10,042 nt of DNA, taken from positions 1-10,042 of the forward strand of contig JAXDJC010000245.1 of assembly GCA_034663685.1 (NCBI GenBank), written 5' to 3'. Both the position numbers and the translations under genes were made by a program. Shown piece after piece: positions 1 through 7,109 of this stretch; position 1 is the first letter of the stretch, and every line of letters begins with the position of its first letter. The notes beneath the pieces are model-generated. The model worked only from the letters and a program-made list of their open reading frames with translations, ran no database searches and was not told where the DNA came from. The stretch comes from AC-37 sp034663685 (GTDB lineage Bacteria > Actinomycetota > Thermoleophilia > Solirubrobacterales > Thermoleophilaceae).

Positions 1-1148
1 AGATCTCCCAGTACGACATCCCGCTCGGCAGCTCCGGGCGGCTCGGCGACGTGCGCGTGCACCGCGTGCACCTCGAGGAGGACGCCGCCAAGCTCGTGCA
101 CGCCGGCAGCTCGGGCCGCATCCACGGGGCCGAGGCCAGCGTGGTCGACTTCAACCGGGGCGGCACGCCGCTGGTGGAGATCGTGAGCGAGCCGGACCTG
201 CGCTCGGCCTCCGAGGCCGCCGACTGGGCGCGACTGCTGCGCGCCACCCTGCGGGCGCTCGGCGTGAGCGACGTGAACATGGAGGAGGGCTCCCTTCGCG
301 TGGACGCCAACGTGTCGATCCGCCCCGCCGGCGAGTCCACGCTCGGCACCAAGACGGAGCTGAAGAACATGAACTCGTTCCGCTTCCTGGAGCGCGGCGT
401 GACCGCCGAGATCGCGCGGCAGGAGGCGATCCTGCGTGACGGCGGCGAGGTGCACCAGGAGACGCTCCACTTCGATCCGCAGAGCGGCGACCTCACGCCG
501 CTGCGCTCGAAGGAGGAGGCACACGACTACCGCTACTTCCCCGAGCCGGACCTCGTCCCGCTGGCCCCCACCGAGGCGATGCTCACGCGCGCCCGTGACG
601 CCCTGCCCGAGCTGCCCGCCGCGCGCGCCGAGCGGCTGGAGGCCACGCTCCGGCTGCCCGCCGCGCAGGCCAAGCTGCTCGCGTTCCGCGCGGAGCTGGG
701 CGACTACTACGAGACCGCGCTCGCAGCCGGGGGCGGTGCGCACGCGGGGCCGCTGGCCAACTGGGTCGCCGGCGAGCTGCTCGCCAACCTGGGCGACACG
801 GACCCCGCCGACTCCCGCGTGGAGCCCGCCGCGCTGGCCAAGCTGGTGGCGATGGTGAGCGAGAAGCGGATCGCCGGATCGGCCGCCAAGGAGGTGCTCG
901 GCGTGCTGGCCGAGGAGGGCGGCGACCCCGAGGCGATCGCCTCCGACCGCTCGCTGGGCATGGCGGACGAGGGCGAGCTCGGGTCGATCGTGGACCGCGC
1001 GATCGAGCAGAACGCCGACGCCGCGGAGAAGGTCCGCGCCGGCAACGACAAGGCGATCGGGGCGATCATGGGCGCGGTCATGCGCGAGACCAAGGGCCGC
1101 GCCGACGGCGGCGAGGTGCAGCGCATGATCCGCGAGCGGATCGCCTGA
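1..1148 (+). CDS. gatB: Asp/Glu-tRNA amidotransferase subunit B, 5'-truncated by window edge
   Basis: GatB is the tRNA-binding and kinase subunit of GatCAB. The complex phosphorylates and then amidates misacylated Glu-tRNA(Gln) and/or Asp-tRNA(Asn) in the cytoplasm, using ammonia from GatA. The frame is open from base 3, so the gene enters from the left; the GTG at 51 is an internal valine codon, because ISQYDIPLGS-type GatB sequence precedes it. About 381 residues are visible, against roughly 480-500 for the full family, so the first ~100 residues are missing. Recognisable GatB blocks are HRVHLEEDAAKLVH, EEGSLRVDANVSIRP, GTKTELKNMNSFRF and DYRYFPEPDLVPL in the catalytic cradle. The last ~150 residues are the helical YqeY-like tail that contacts tRNA, ending with the usual GAIMGAVMRETKGRAD pattern. 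The gene ends TGA at 1146-1148. gatC and gatA probably lie to the left, outside the window. Confidence 0.97.
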   Translation, partial: ISQYDIPLGSSGRLGDVRVHRVHLEEDAAKLVHAGSSGRIHGAEASVVDFNRGGTPLVEIVSEPDLRSASEAADWARLLRATLRALGVSDVNMEEGSLRVDANVSIRPAGESTLGTKTELKNMNSFRFLERGVTAEIARQEAILRDGGEVHQETLHFDPQSGDLTPLRSKEEAHDYRYFPEPDLVPLAPTEAMLTRARDALPELPAARAERLEATLRLPAAQAKLLAFRAELGDYYETALAAGGGAHAGPLANWVAGELLANLGDTDPADSRVEPAALAKLVAMVSEKRIAGSAAKEVLGVLAEEGGDPEAIASDRSLGMADEGELGSIVDRAIEQNADAAEKVRAGNDKAIGAIMGAVMRETKGRADGGEVQRMIRERIA

Positions 1149-1174
1149 GGCCGAGCCCGCGCGGGGCGTATGAT
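1145..1174 (+). promoter_or_regulatory. Probable sigma-70-type promoter for the 1208 gene
   Basis: TATGAT at 1169-1174 differs from the TATAAT -10 consensus at one base and stands out in very GC-rich DNA. A weak -35 candidate, CTGAGG at 1145-1150, has an 18-nt spacer and matches TTGACA at only three bases. It overlaps the gatB stop codon. The expected transcript start near 1181 gives a leader of about 27 nt that includes the Shine-Dalgarno. The call rests mainly on the -10 box. Confidence 0.55.
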
Positions 1175-1194
1175 CGCGGCTCGACCCGCTGTCA

Positions 1195-1201
1195 GAGGAG
1201 G
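1195..1201 (+). promoter_or_regulatory. Strong Shine-Dalgarno for the 1208 gene
   Basis: GAGGAGG lies 6 nt upstream of the ATG at 1208. It is one of the clearest ribosome binding sites in the window and supports the small ORF as a real gene with this start. Confidence 0.75.
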
Positions 1202-1207
1202 CGCCCG

Positions 1208-1432
1208 ATGTCCCGACTGATCCGCATGGACTCCACCGGCCACTCGACCCTGGCGGAGTGGACCGCCGCCGACGATACGGGCTTCCGCGAGGCGTCCGAG
1301 GCCTTCCGGCGCGAGCTGGACGGCGGCTACATCGGCGTGGTGAGCGACGGCCCCGGCCACGCGACCCAGGTGCGCGAGCTGCCGGCCGACGCCGACCTCG
1401 TGATCATGCGGCGTCCCATTGCCGGCGGCTAG
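1208..1432 (+). CDS. Small 74-aa protein ending in Gly-Gly, function unknown
   Basis: I do not recognise a named family. The reading frame is well supported: TATGAT promoter box, strong Shine-Dalgarno at 1195-1201, ATG start and G/C-biased third positions. The protein has no membrane segment or signal peptide. By eye the order of elements is strand (RLIRMDS), strand (STLAEWT), helix (residues ~22-38, FREASEAFRRELDGG), strand (YIGVVSD), strand (ATQVREL) and strand (DADLVIMRRP), then the C-terminus IAGG. A beta-beta-alpha-beta-beta order with a bare Gly-Gly end at this length resembles the beta-grasp fold of MoaD, ThiS and ubiquitin. MoaD tails such as PPVAGG look much like RRPIAGG here. That likeness is inference from pattern only; no E1-like or JAMM-protease gene is in view. 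The next gene starts inside its last codons, suggesting translational coupling. Confidence 0.82.
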   Translation: MSRLIRMDSTGHSTLAEWTAADDTGFREASEAFRRELDGGYIGVVSDGPGHATQVRELPADADLVIMRRPIAGG

Positions 1433-2054
1433 CGAGGTCCTCTCCGAGCTCGCCTCGGTCCCCTGGCGCCGGCGCGCCGGCGCCGCCAGCCTGCGCACGC
1501 GCGGCCGGATCTGGAAGTGGTTCACGGTGGTGTACGTGGCCCAGTGGGTCGCCGTGGCGGCGCTCCTGCTCGCGCTCAATCCGATGTCGGCGCCGGTGGC
1601 CGCGGTGGGCCTGGCGATGGCGTGGATCGTGCCCAACCTGTACGCCGCCCGCGGGGCCACCACGCTGCGGCCGAAGGGCCCGCGGCACGAGCACGCCGAG
1701 CCGCTGGCGCAGGGGTTCCTCGGCGATCTGCTCGGGCACGACGAGCGCGAGATCCAGCGCCACACCGGCCTCGCGGTCGAGCCTGGGCGGCTCGGCACCT
1801 GGGTGGTGGGCGAGCGCGGCGCGGCGCTCGTGACCGACGGCGGCCGGCGCGTGCACTGCTTCTGCATCCGCACCACCGACCCGGAGCTCCCGCCCTCGGA
1901 CCGGATCGCCCACCTCCTGCTGGCGCTGCGCACCGACGAGGAGGGCTTCGCCACCGTGGCCAACCACACGTTCGCCGGTGCGCCCTGGCGCCTGTCGCGG
2001 CGGATCGACCGCCACGCCCGGCCGGCGCTGGCCGCGGCGCAGAGGCGGACGTAG
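1419..2054 (+). CDS. Two-helix membrane protein, function unknown
   Basis: This is a 211-residue protein of no family I can name. The likely start is TTG at 1419. An in-frame stop lies at 1401-1403, and the next ATG/GTG start downstream (around 1531) would cut into the first membrane helix, so TTG is the only start that keeps the protein whole. The gene overlaps the upstream 74-aa gene by 14 nt, which explains the absence of its own clear Shine-Dalgarno. Residues ~1-32 are basic and probably cytoplasmic. Predicted membrane helices are ~34-53 (VYVAQWVAVAALLLAL) and ~57-76 (PVAAVGLAMAWIV). A soluble domain of about 130 residues follows, with an LGTWVVGERGAALVTDGG stretch that may be a beta-rich core, a HCFC segment and a basic C-terminus. 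It ends 3 nt before the NADH dehydrogenase gene, so the two are probably co-translated. A role beside that enzyme is possible but unproven. Confidence 0.78.
   Translation: MPAASEVLSELASVPWRRRAGAASLRTRGRIWKWFTVVYVAQWVAVAALLLALNPMSAPVAAVGLAMAWIVPNLYAARGATTLRPKGPRHEHAEPLAQGFLGDLLGHDEREIQRHTGLAVEPGRLGTWVVGERGAALVTDGGRRVHCFCIRTTDPELPPSDRIAHLLLALRTDEEGFATVANHTFAGAPWRLSRRIDRHARPALAAAQRRT
1465..1484. repeat. 20-bp perfect palindrome inside the 1419 gene
   Basis: GGCGCCGGCG is followed directly by its exact reverse complement, giving a perfect inverted repeat with no spacer. It lies about 46 nt after the proposed TTG start and encodes an Arg/Ala/Gly-rich stretch of the cytoplasmic N-terminus. It could be a by-product of high GC, a cruciform or protein-binding site, or mRNA structure near the start of translation. 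Confidence 0.7.
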
Positions 2055-2057
2055 CAC

Positions 2058-3347
2058 ATGGCATGGCGGGTGGTGATCGCCGGCGGCGGGTTCGGCGGGC
2101 TCTACGCAGCCCGCCGCCTGGAGAAGATCCTGCCGCCGCAGTCCGCGCACGTGACGCTCGTGACCGACGTCAACTTCCTCCTCTACACGCCCCTTCTGCC
2201 CGGCGCCGCGGCGGGCACGCTCGAGCCGCGCCACGTGGTGATCCCCGTGCGCGAGGAGCTCGACCGCACGGAGATCCGGCTCGGCCGGGTCACGTCCCTC
2301 GAGGCCGGCCGCAACATCCTCTGCTTCCGCTCGGCCGACGGCCGCCACGAGGAGATGGACTACGACCAGCTCGTGGTGGCGCTCGGCTCGGTCTCGCGCG
2401 TGCTGCCGATCCCCGGGCTCTCGGAGCACGGCATGGGCTTCAAGACGCTGCCGGAGGCGATCGCGCTGCGCAACCACGCTCTGCTCAACCTCGAGATAGC
2501 CGAGCAGCTCGAGGACCCCGAGGCGCGGCGGCCGTACCTCACGTTCGTGTTCGTGGGCGCGGGCTACGCGGGCGTGGAGGGGATAGCCGAGCTTCAGGGC
2601 TACGTGGCCGACGTGATCGACCGCTACCCGCGCTGCCGCCTCGACGGCACGCGCTGGGTCCTCGTTGAGGCCCAGGAGCGGATCATGCCCGAGATCTCGC
2701 CGGGCCTGGCCGACTTCGCCACCGCCGAGCTGCGCGCGCGCGGGATCGAGGTGCGCGCGAGCACGCGCATCGACGAGGTGACCGAGGACACCGTGACCCT
2801 GACCGGCGGCGAGGCCGTGCCGGCGCGAACGCTCTGCTGGACCGCGGGCGTGAAGCCGCCGCCGCTGGTGGCGGAGATGGGACTGCCGCTCGGTGCCGGC
2901 GGCCGCATCGCGGTGGACGCCACGATGCGCGTGGACGGACACCCGAACATCTGGGCGATCGGCGACGCCGCGGCCGTGCCCGACCCGGCCCAGGGAGGCA
3001 AGCGGCCCACGCCGCCCACCTGCCAGCACGCTCTGCGCCAGGGCAAGGTCGTGGCCCACAACGTGGCCGGCGCGCTCGGCCACGGGCGGATCCGCAAGTT
3101 CCGCTACCGCACGCTCGGCGTGTTCGTGGACCTCGGCCGCAACCAGGCCGTGGCCGAGGTGCTCAAGCTCAGGCTGCGCGGCTTCCCGGCCTGGTGGCTG
3201 GCCCGCACCTACCACCTGTGGATGATGCCCGGGGCGGCGCGCAAGGCCCGCCTGGTGACGGACTGGACGGTGGGGCTCTTCTTCGCCCGCGGCTCGGCGG
3301 AGCTCGGCCAGCTCGGGCACCCGCCGGGTCTCGACCCGCCTACGTAG
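2058..3347 (+). CDS. ndh: Type II NADH:quinone oxidoreductase-like FAD protein (NDH-2 family)
   Basis: This 429-residue flavoprotein is predicted to oxidise NADH and pass two electrons through FAD to membrane quinone, without pumping protons, on the inner face of the membrane. Motifs in order: FAD dinucleotide site GGGFGG at residues 9-14; the NDH-2-like FLLYTPLLPGAAAGTLEPRH at ~40-59; LVVALGS at ~105-111; NAD(H) dinucleotide site GAGYAG at 167-172; CWTAGVKPP at ~260-268; the FAD-ribityl segment NIWAIGDAAAV at ~297-307; and CQHALRQG at 322-329, corresponding to the quinone-site AQxAxQ motif with Cys in place of the first Ala. The C-terminal region (~375-420, rich in Trp, Tyr and Phe, with LVTDWTVGLFF) matches the amphipathic membrane anchor. 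The length is normal. The start ATG at 2058 has only a weak upstream AGAGGCGG but sits 3 nt after the previous gene. Related Rossmann oxidoreductases (rubredoxin or sulfide:quinone reductases) are less likely. Confidence 0.9.
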   Translation: MAWRVVIAGGGFGGLYAARRLEKILPPQSAHVTLVTDVNFLLYTPLLPGAAAGTLEPRHVVIPVREELDRTEIRLGRVTSLEAGRNILCFRSADGRHEEMDYDQLVVALGSVSRVLPIPGLSEHGMGFKTLPEAIALRNHALLNLEIAEQLEDPEARRPYLTFVFVGAGYAGVEGIAELQGYVADVIDRYPRCRLDGTRWVLVEAQERIMPEISPGLADFATAELRARGIEVRASTRIDEVTEDTVTLTGGEAVPARTLCWTAGVKPPPLVAEMGLPLGAGGRIAVDATMRVDGHPNIWAIGDAAAVPDPAQGGKRPTPPTCQHALRQGKVVAHNVAGALGHGRIRKFRYRTLGVFVDLGRNQAVAEVLKLRLRGFPAWWLARTYHLWMMPGAARKARLVTDWTVGLFFARGSAELGQLGHPPGLDPPT

Positions 3348-3350
3348 ACT
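3345..3350 (+). promoter_or_regulatory. -10-like box TAGACT for a probable leaderless transcript
   Basis: TAGACT matches the actinobacterial TANNNT/TAGRNT -10 pattern, and its TAG is the stop codon of the NADH dehydrogenase gene. Seven bases separate its last T from the GTG at 3358, where transcription would be expected to begin. There is no room for, and no sign of, a Shine-Dalgarno. I see no convincing -35. Confidence 0.45.
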
Positions 3351-3357
3351 CGCCCCG

Positions 3358-4305
3358 GTGGTGGCCGAGCTGACGTTCAGGGAGGGGGCCGCGGCCGATC
3401 TCCCGGCCACCTTCGAGCTCTCCGAGGTGGCCATGCACGAGTCGGCCGTGCGCCAGGGCGTGATCGGGCCGGACCCGCCGCTCACCGCAGCTCAGATAGG
3501 CACCGACTGGCAGCGCCAGCGCGGCCTGATCGAGTTCATCGCCGCCCAGCCGGAGGGCCGCTACGTGATCTGCGAGGGGCCCGAGGGCCCGATCGGCTAC
3601 GCCCGCGTGGTCCGCTTCGGCGCGATGGAGCAGCTCACCGAGCTGATGGTCGACCCGGCGCACCAGAAGCAGGGGATCGGCCGGGCTCTCCTGGAGCGCT
3701 GCTGGCCCGGGGATCCCACTCCCGAGCTGGGTCGCATCGTGGTGGCCGCCGGCGCGCCCAACGACCTCACCCTCTACACGGAGTTCGGCGTGATGCCCGC
3801 GGCGGGCCACTGGCACATGCGCGCCCGCACCGAGGACTACGTGCCGCTGCGCACGGCCGAGGTGGACATGGTCGAGCCGGGGGTGCACGTGCTCACGCCC
3901 GACCGCGCCGTGGAGGAGTGGTGCCGGCTCGAGCCCGGCGCCGTGGGCCACGAGCGCCCGGCGCTGCACGAGTTCTTCGCGCGCGGGCGCAGCTGCCTGG
4001 CGCTGCCGGGCGCCGACGAGCGCCCCGCGGCCCTCTGCTGGGTGAGCTCCGACGCCGAGATCGGCCCCGCCGTGGGGGCCACGGCCGCGGACCTCGTTCC
4101 CGTGATCCTGGCCGCGCTCGACCGCGTGGCCAAGACACAGGAGCCCGAGGCACTGAGCGTGTTCGGCACCTCGCTCAGCTGGTGGCTCCTGCGGCGCCTG
4201 CGCCGGCTCGGCTTCAAGGTCTTCTGGCCCAGCTGGGTGATGTGCTCGGTCCCGCTGCCCGGGCTCGACCGCTACGTGCCCACCCGGCCGCCGCACGTCA
4301 TCTGA
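3358..4305 (+). CDS. GNAT-family acetyltransferase, probably two-domain
   Basis: This 315-residue cytoplasmic protein is predicted to transfer an acyl group from acetyl-CoA to an unknown amine. The N-terminal ~160 residues form a GNAT domain: TELMVDPAHQKQGIGRALLE at ~94-113 contains the acetyl-CoA pyrophosphate loop Q-x-x-G-x-G (QKQGIG at 103-108), followed by a strand (RIVVAAGAPN) and the LYTEFGV helix/turn. Residues ~170-300 lack an intact CoA loop but end with a strand-helix-strand layout (LLRRLRRLGFKVFWPSWVM) that suggests a second, degenerate GNAT fold, as in tandem-GNAT proteins. This double reading is inference. The start is GTG 3358, or GTG 3361 one codon later. The absence of a ribosome binding site and the TAGACT box 7 nt upstream favour a leaderless transcript beginning at 3358. 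The substrate cannot be told from the sequence. Confidence 0.85.
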   Translation: MVAELTFREGAAADLPATFELSEVAMHESAVRQGVIGPDPPLTAAQIGTDWQRQRGLIEFIAAQPEGRYVICEGPEGPIGYARVVRFGAMEQLTELMVDPAHQKQGIGRALLERCWPGDPTPELGRIVVAAGAPNDLTLYTEFGVMPAAGHWHMRARTEDYVPLRTAEVDMVEPGVHVLTPDRAVEEWCRLEPGAVGHERPALHEFFARGRSCLALPGADERPAALCWVSSDAEIGPAVGATAADLVPVILAALDRVAKTQEPEALSVFGTSLSWWLLRRLRRLGFKVFWPSWVMCSVPLPGLDRYVPTRPPHVI

Positions 4306-4322
4306 GCCGCTGGCCGACCTGC

Positions 4323-4328
4323 GAGAAT
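4323..4328 (+). promoter_or_regulatory. -10-like box GAGAAT for a probable leaderless transcript
   Basis: CGAGAAT lies just upstream of the ATG at 4336, with 7 bases between the final T and the start codon, and no Shine-Dalgarno is present. It differs from the actinobacterial TAGAAT -10 form by one base. The same CGAGAAT heptamer stands 6 nt before the ATG at 8585, which strengthens both calls. Confidence 0.4.
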
Positions 4329-4335
4329 CGTTCAC

Positions 4336-4509
4336 ATGAGCGAACGACTCTCAGACATCGGGGGCAAGCTGCTGACCGGCGCCGTCCTCGTCATCGCCGG
4401 CTTGATCCTCCTCAAGATCGCGTTCGGCTTCATCACGTGGCTCGCCACCGTGGCGATCGCGCTCGTCGCCGTCGTCGCGGTCTTCTGGGCGCTCAACCGG
4501 CTGCTCTGA
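4336..4509 (+). CDS. 57-aa two-helix membrane protein, function unknown
   Basis: The frame runs from ATG 4336 to TGA 4507-4509. A short polar head (MSERLSDIGGK) is followed by two hydrophobic segments, ~13-32 (LTGAVLVIAGLILLKIAFGF) and ~34-52 (TWLATVAIALVAVVAVFWA), and it ends in LNRLL. No catalytic or metal-binding residues are visible. Clean codon periodicity, the -10-like box before it and a Shine-Dalgarno for the next gene overlapping its stop argue that it is real despite its size. It probably forms a pair with the zinc-ribbon membrane protein that follows. Nothing in the sequence indicates its job. Confidence 0.75.
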   Translation: MSERLSDIGGKLLTGAVLVIAGLILLKIAFGFITWLATVAIALVAVVAVFWALNRLL

Positions 4510-4518
4510 GGAGCGCTC

Positions 4519-4794
4519 GTGGAGCTGGTCTTCATCGCGGTCTGCTGCGGCCTCTCCGCGGCGATCATCGGCAAGATCAAGGGCAGCTCGTTCCTGATCT
4601 GGTTCCTGATCGGCGGCGCGCTGCCGATCGTCGGCACGATCGCCGCGCTGGCCTACCGCTGGGAGGGGCAGGAGCTGCGTCGCGCGTGTGAGGAGTGCGG
4701 GAACGTGGTGGCCCTGAGCGACCAGGTGTGCATGCGCTGCGGGCGCGATCTGGAGTGGCCCGAAGAGGCCCTGAGGCCTAGGCCCGCCCGCTAG
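4519..4794 (+). CDS. 91-aa membrane protein with C-terminal zinc ribbon
   Basis: The start is GTG 4519, with GAGGAG at 4508-4513 as Shine-Dalgarno overlapping the previous stop codon. Two predicted membrane helices (residues ~2-18, FIAVCCGLSAAII; ~25-46, FLIWFLIGGALPIVGTIAAL) are joined by a short basic turn (GKIKGSS), which by the positive-inside rule is cytoplasmic. They are followed by a small cytoplasmic or membrane-proximal zinc ribbon: C57-x2-C60 (CEECG) and C71-x2-C74 (CMRCG). The tail is Pro/Arg-rich. Short proteins with two helices plus a zinc ribbon are common in actinobacteria and mostly uncharacterised. Its stop codon forms part of the putative ilvB -10 box. Whether it reaches a partner through the ribbon is unknown. 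Confidence 0.85.
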   Translation: MELVFIAVCCGLSAAIIGKIKGSSFLIWFLIGGALPIVGTIAALAYRWEGQELRRACEECGNVVALSDQVCMRCGRDLEWPEEALRPRPAR

Positions 4795-4797
4795 ACT
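4792..4797 (+). promoter_or_regulatory. -10-like box TAGACT upstream of ilvBN
   Basis: TAGACT matches the actinobacterial -10 pattern and includes the stop codon of the zinc-ribbon gene. Transcription from about 4804 would give ilvB a leader of roughly 50 nt holding a strong hairpin and the Shine-Dalgarno. The -35 is unclear; CTGAGG at 4771-4776 is only 15 nt away. Confidence 0.45.
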
Positions 4798-4807
4798 CGG
4801 CGCTCCG

Positions 4808-4825
4808 CGCGGCCCACGGGCCGCG
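4808..4825 (+). promoter_or_regulatory. GC hairpin in the ilvB leader
   Basis: CGCGGCCC, a 2-nt centre AC and GGGCCGCG form 8-bp arms, with the closing pair likely opened into a 4-nt loop. An overlapping alternative palindrome, GGGCCGCGGCCC at 4818-4829, could compete. No U-tract follows, so a classic terminator is not indicated. It could modulate ilvB expression or end transcription from upstream. No leader peptide rich in Val, Leu or Ile fits between the predicted transcript start and ilvB. Confidence 0.5.
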
Positions 4826-4840
4826 GCCCCATAGGTCCGG

Positions 4841-4846
4841 AAGGAG
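4841..4846 (+). promoter_or_regulatory. Shine-Dalgarno of ilvB
   Basis: AAGGAG lies 9 nt upstream of the GTG at 4856 and fixes that codon as the start. Confidence 0.75.
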
Positions 4847-4855
4847 TGGTTCGGA

Positions 4856-6532
<1,677 letters not shown>

Positions 6533-6535
6533 CTG

Positions 6536-7093
6536 ATGGGTGAGCCCGGCACGCGCGAGATCCTCAACCTCGCCGACCTCGAGGCGGCGGGCGGGATCCA
6601 CACCGGCCGCAAGCACATCCTGTCGCTGCTCGTGGAGAACAAGCCGGGCGTGCTCGCGCGCATCGCCGGCCTGTTCTCGCGGCGCGGCTTCAACATCCAG
6701 ACGCTCGCGGTGGGGCCCACCGACGACCCGACCCTCTCGCGCGTGACGCTCACGGTGGACGGCGCGCTGCACCCGATCGACCAGGTGACCAAGCAGCTGC
6801 ACAAGCTCGTGAACGTGATCAAGATCCGCGACCTCGAGCCGCACGAGGCCGTGGCTCGGGAGCTGGCGATGTTCAAGGTCACCGCCGACGCGGAGACGCG
6901 CGGCCAGATCATGCAGTTCGCGGACATCTTCCGGGGCAAGGTGGTCGACGTGTCCAAGCGCTCGGTCACGATCGAGATCACCGGCACCGACGACAAGATC
7001 GAGGCGTTCGAGCGGATGGTCCGGCCGTTCGGCCTGATCGAGATGGTCCGCACCGGCGAGATCGCGATCTCGCGCGGGCGCTCGACCACCTAG
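6536..7093 (+). CDS. ilvN: Acetohydroxyacid synthase, small regulatory subunit
   Basis: This subunit binds IlvB, raises its activity and confers feedback inhibition, usually by valine. It has 185 residues, slightly longer than E. coli IlvH (163) because of a ~22-residue N-terminal extension. An ACT domain spans ~26-100: ILSLLVENKPGVLARIAGLF, then RRGFNIQTLAVGPTDDPTLS. A C-terminal domain (~110-180) contains FRGKVVDVS and RPFGLIEMVRTGEIAISRG. Asn35, Gly38 and Asn53 correspond by my alignment to E. coli IlvH Asn11, Gly14 and Asn29, residues tied to valine sensitivity, so feedback by valine is expected. The ATG at 6536 lies 3 nt after the ilvB stop with no clear Shine-Dalgarno, implying translational coupling. 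The usual next gene, ilvC, does not follow. Confidence 0.95.
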   Translation: MGEPGTREILNLADLEAAGGIHTGRKHILSLLVENKPGVLARIAGLFSRRGFNIQTLAVGPTDDPTLSRVTLTVDGALHPIDQVTKQLHKLVNVIKIRDLEPHEAVARELAMFKVTADAETRGQIMQFADIFRGKVVDVSKRSVTIEITGTDDKIEAFERMVRPFGLIEMVRTGEIAISRGRSTT

Positions 7094-7109
7094 CCGGGGC
7101 GCGGGTCCG

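Noticed and set aside
51..1148. GTG at 51 as the start of gatB
   Set aside because: Conserved GatB sequence is already in frame from base 3, so the gene begins outside the window.
1155..1167. Small GCCC/GGGC hairpin after gatB as a terminator
   Set aside because: The stem has only four pairs, there is no U-tract, and it overlaps the likely promoter of the next gene; in this composition it is expected by chance.
1419..2054. JAMM-type deubiquitinase partner for the Gly-Gly protein
   Set aside because: The protein has no E...HxH...D metal motif and is a membrane protein, so it gives no direct support to a ubiquitin-like pathway.
1404..3485. Long open frame on the - strand (about 690 codons) opposite the membrane protein and NADH dehydrogenase genes
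   Set aside because: It is antisense to a clear flavoprotein, with compositionally biased translation and no recognisable domain, so it is a shadow of the real genes.
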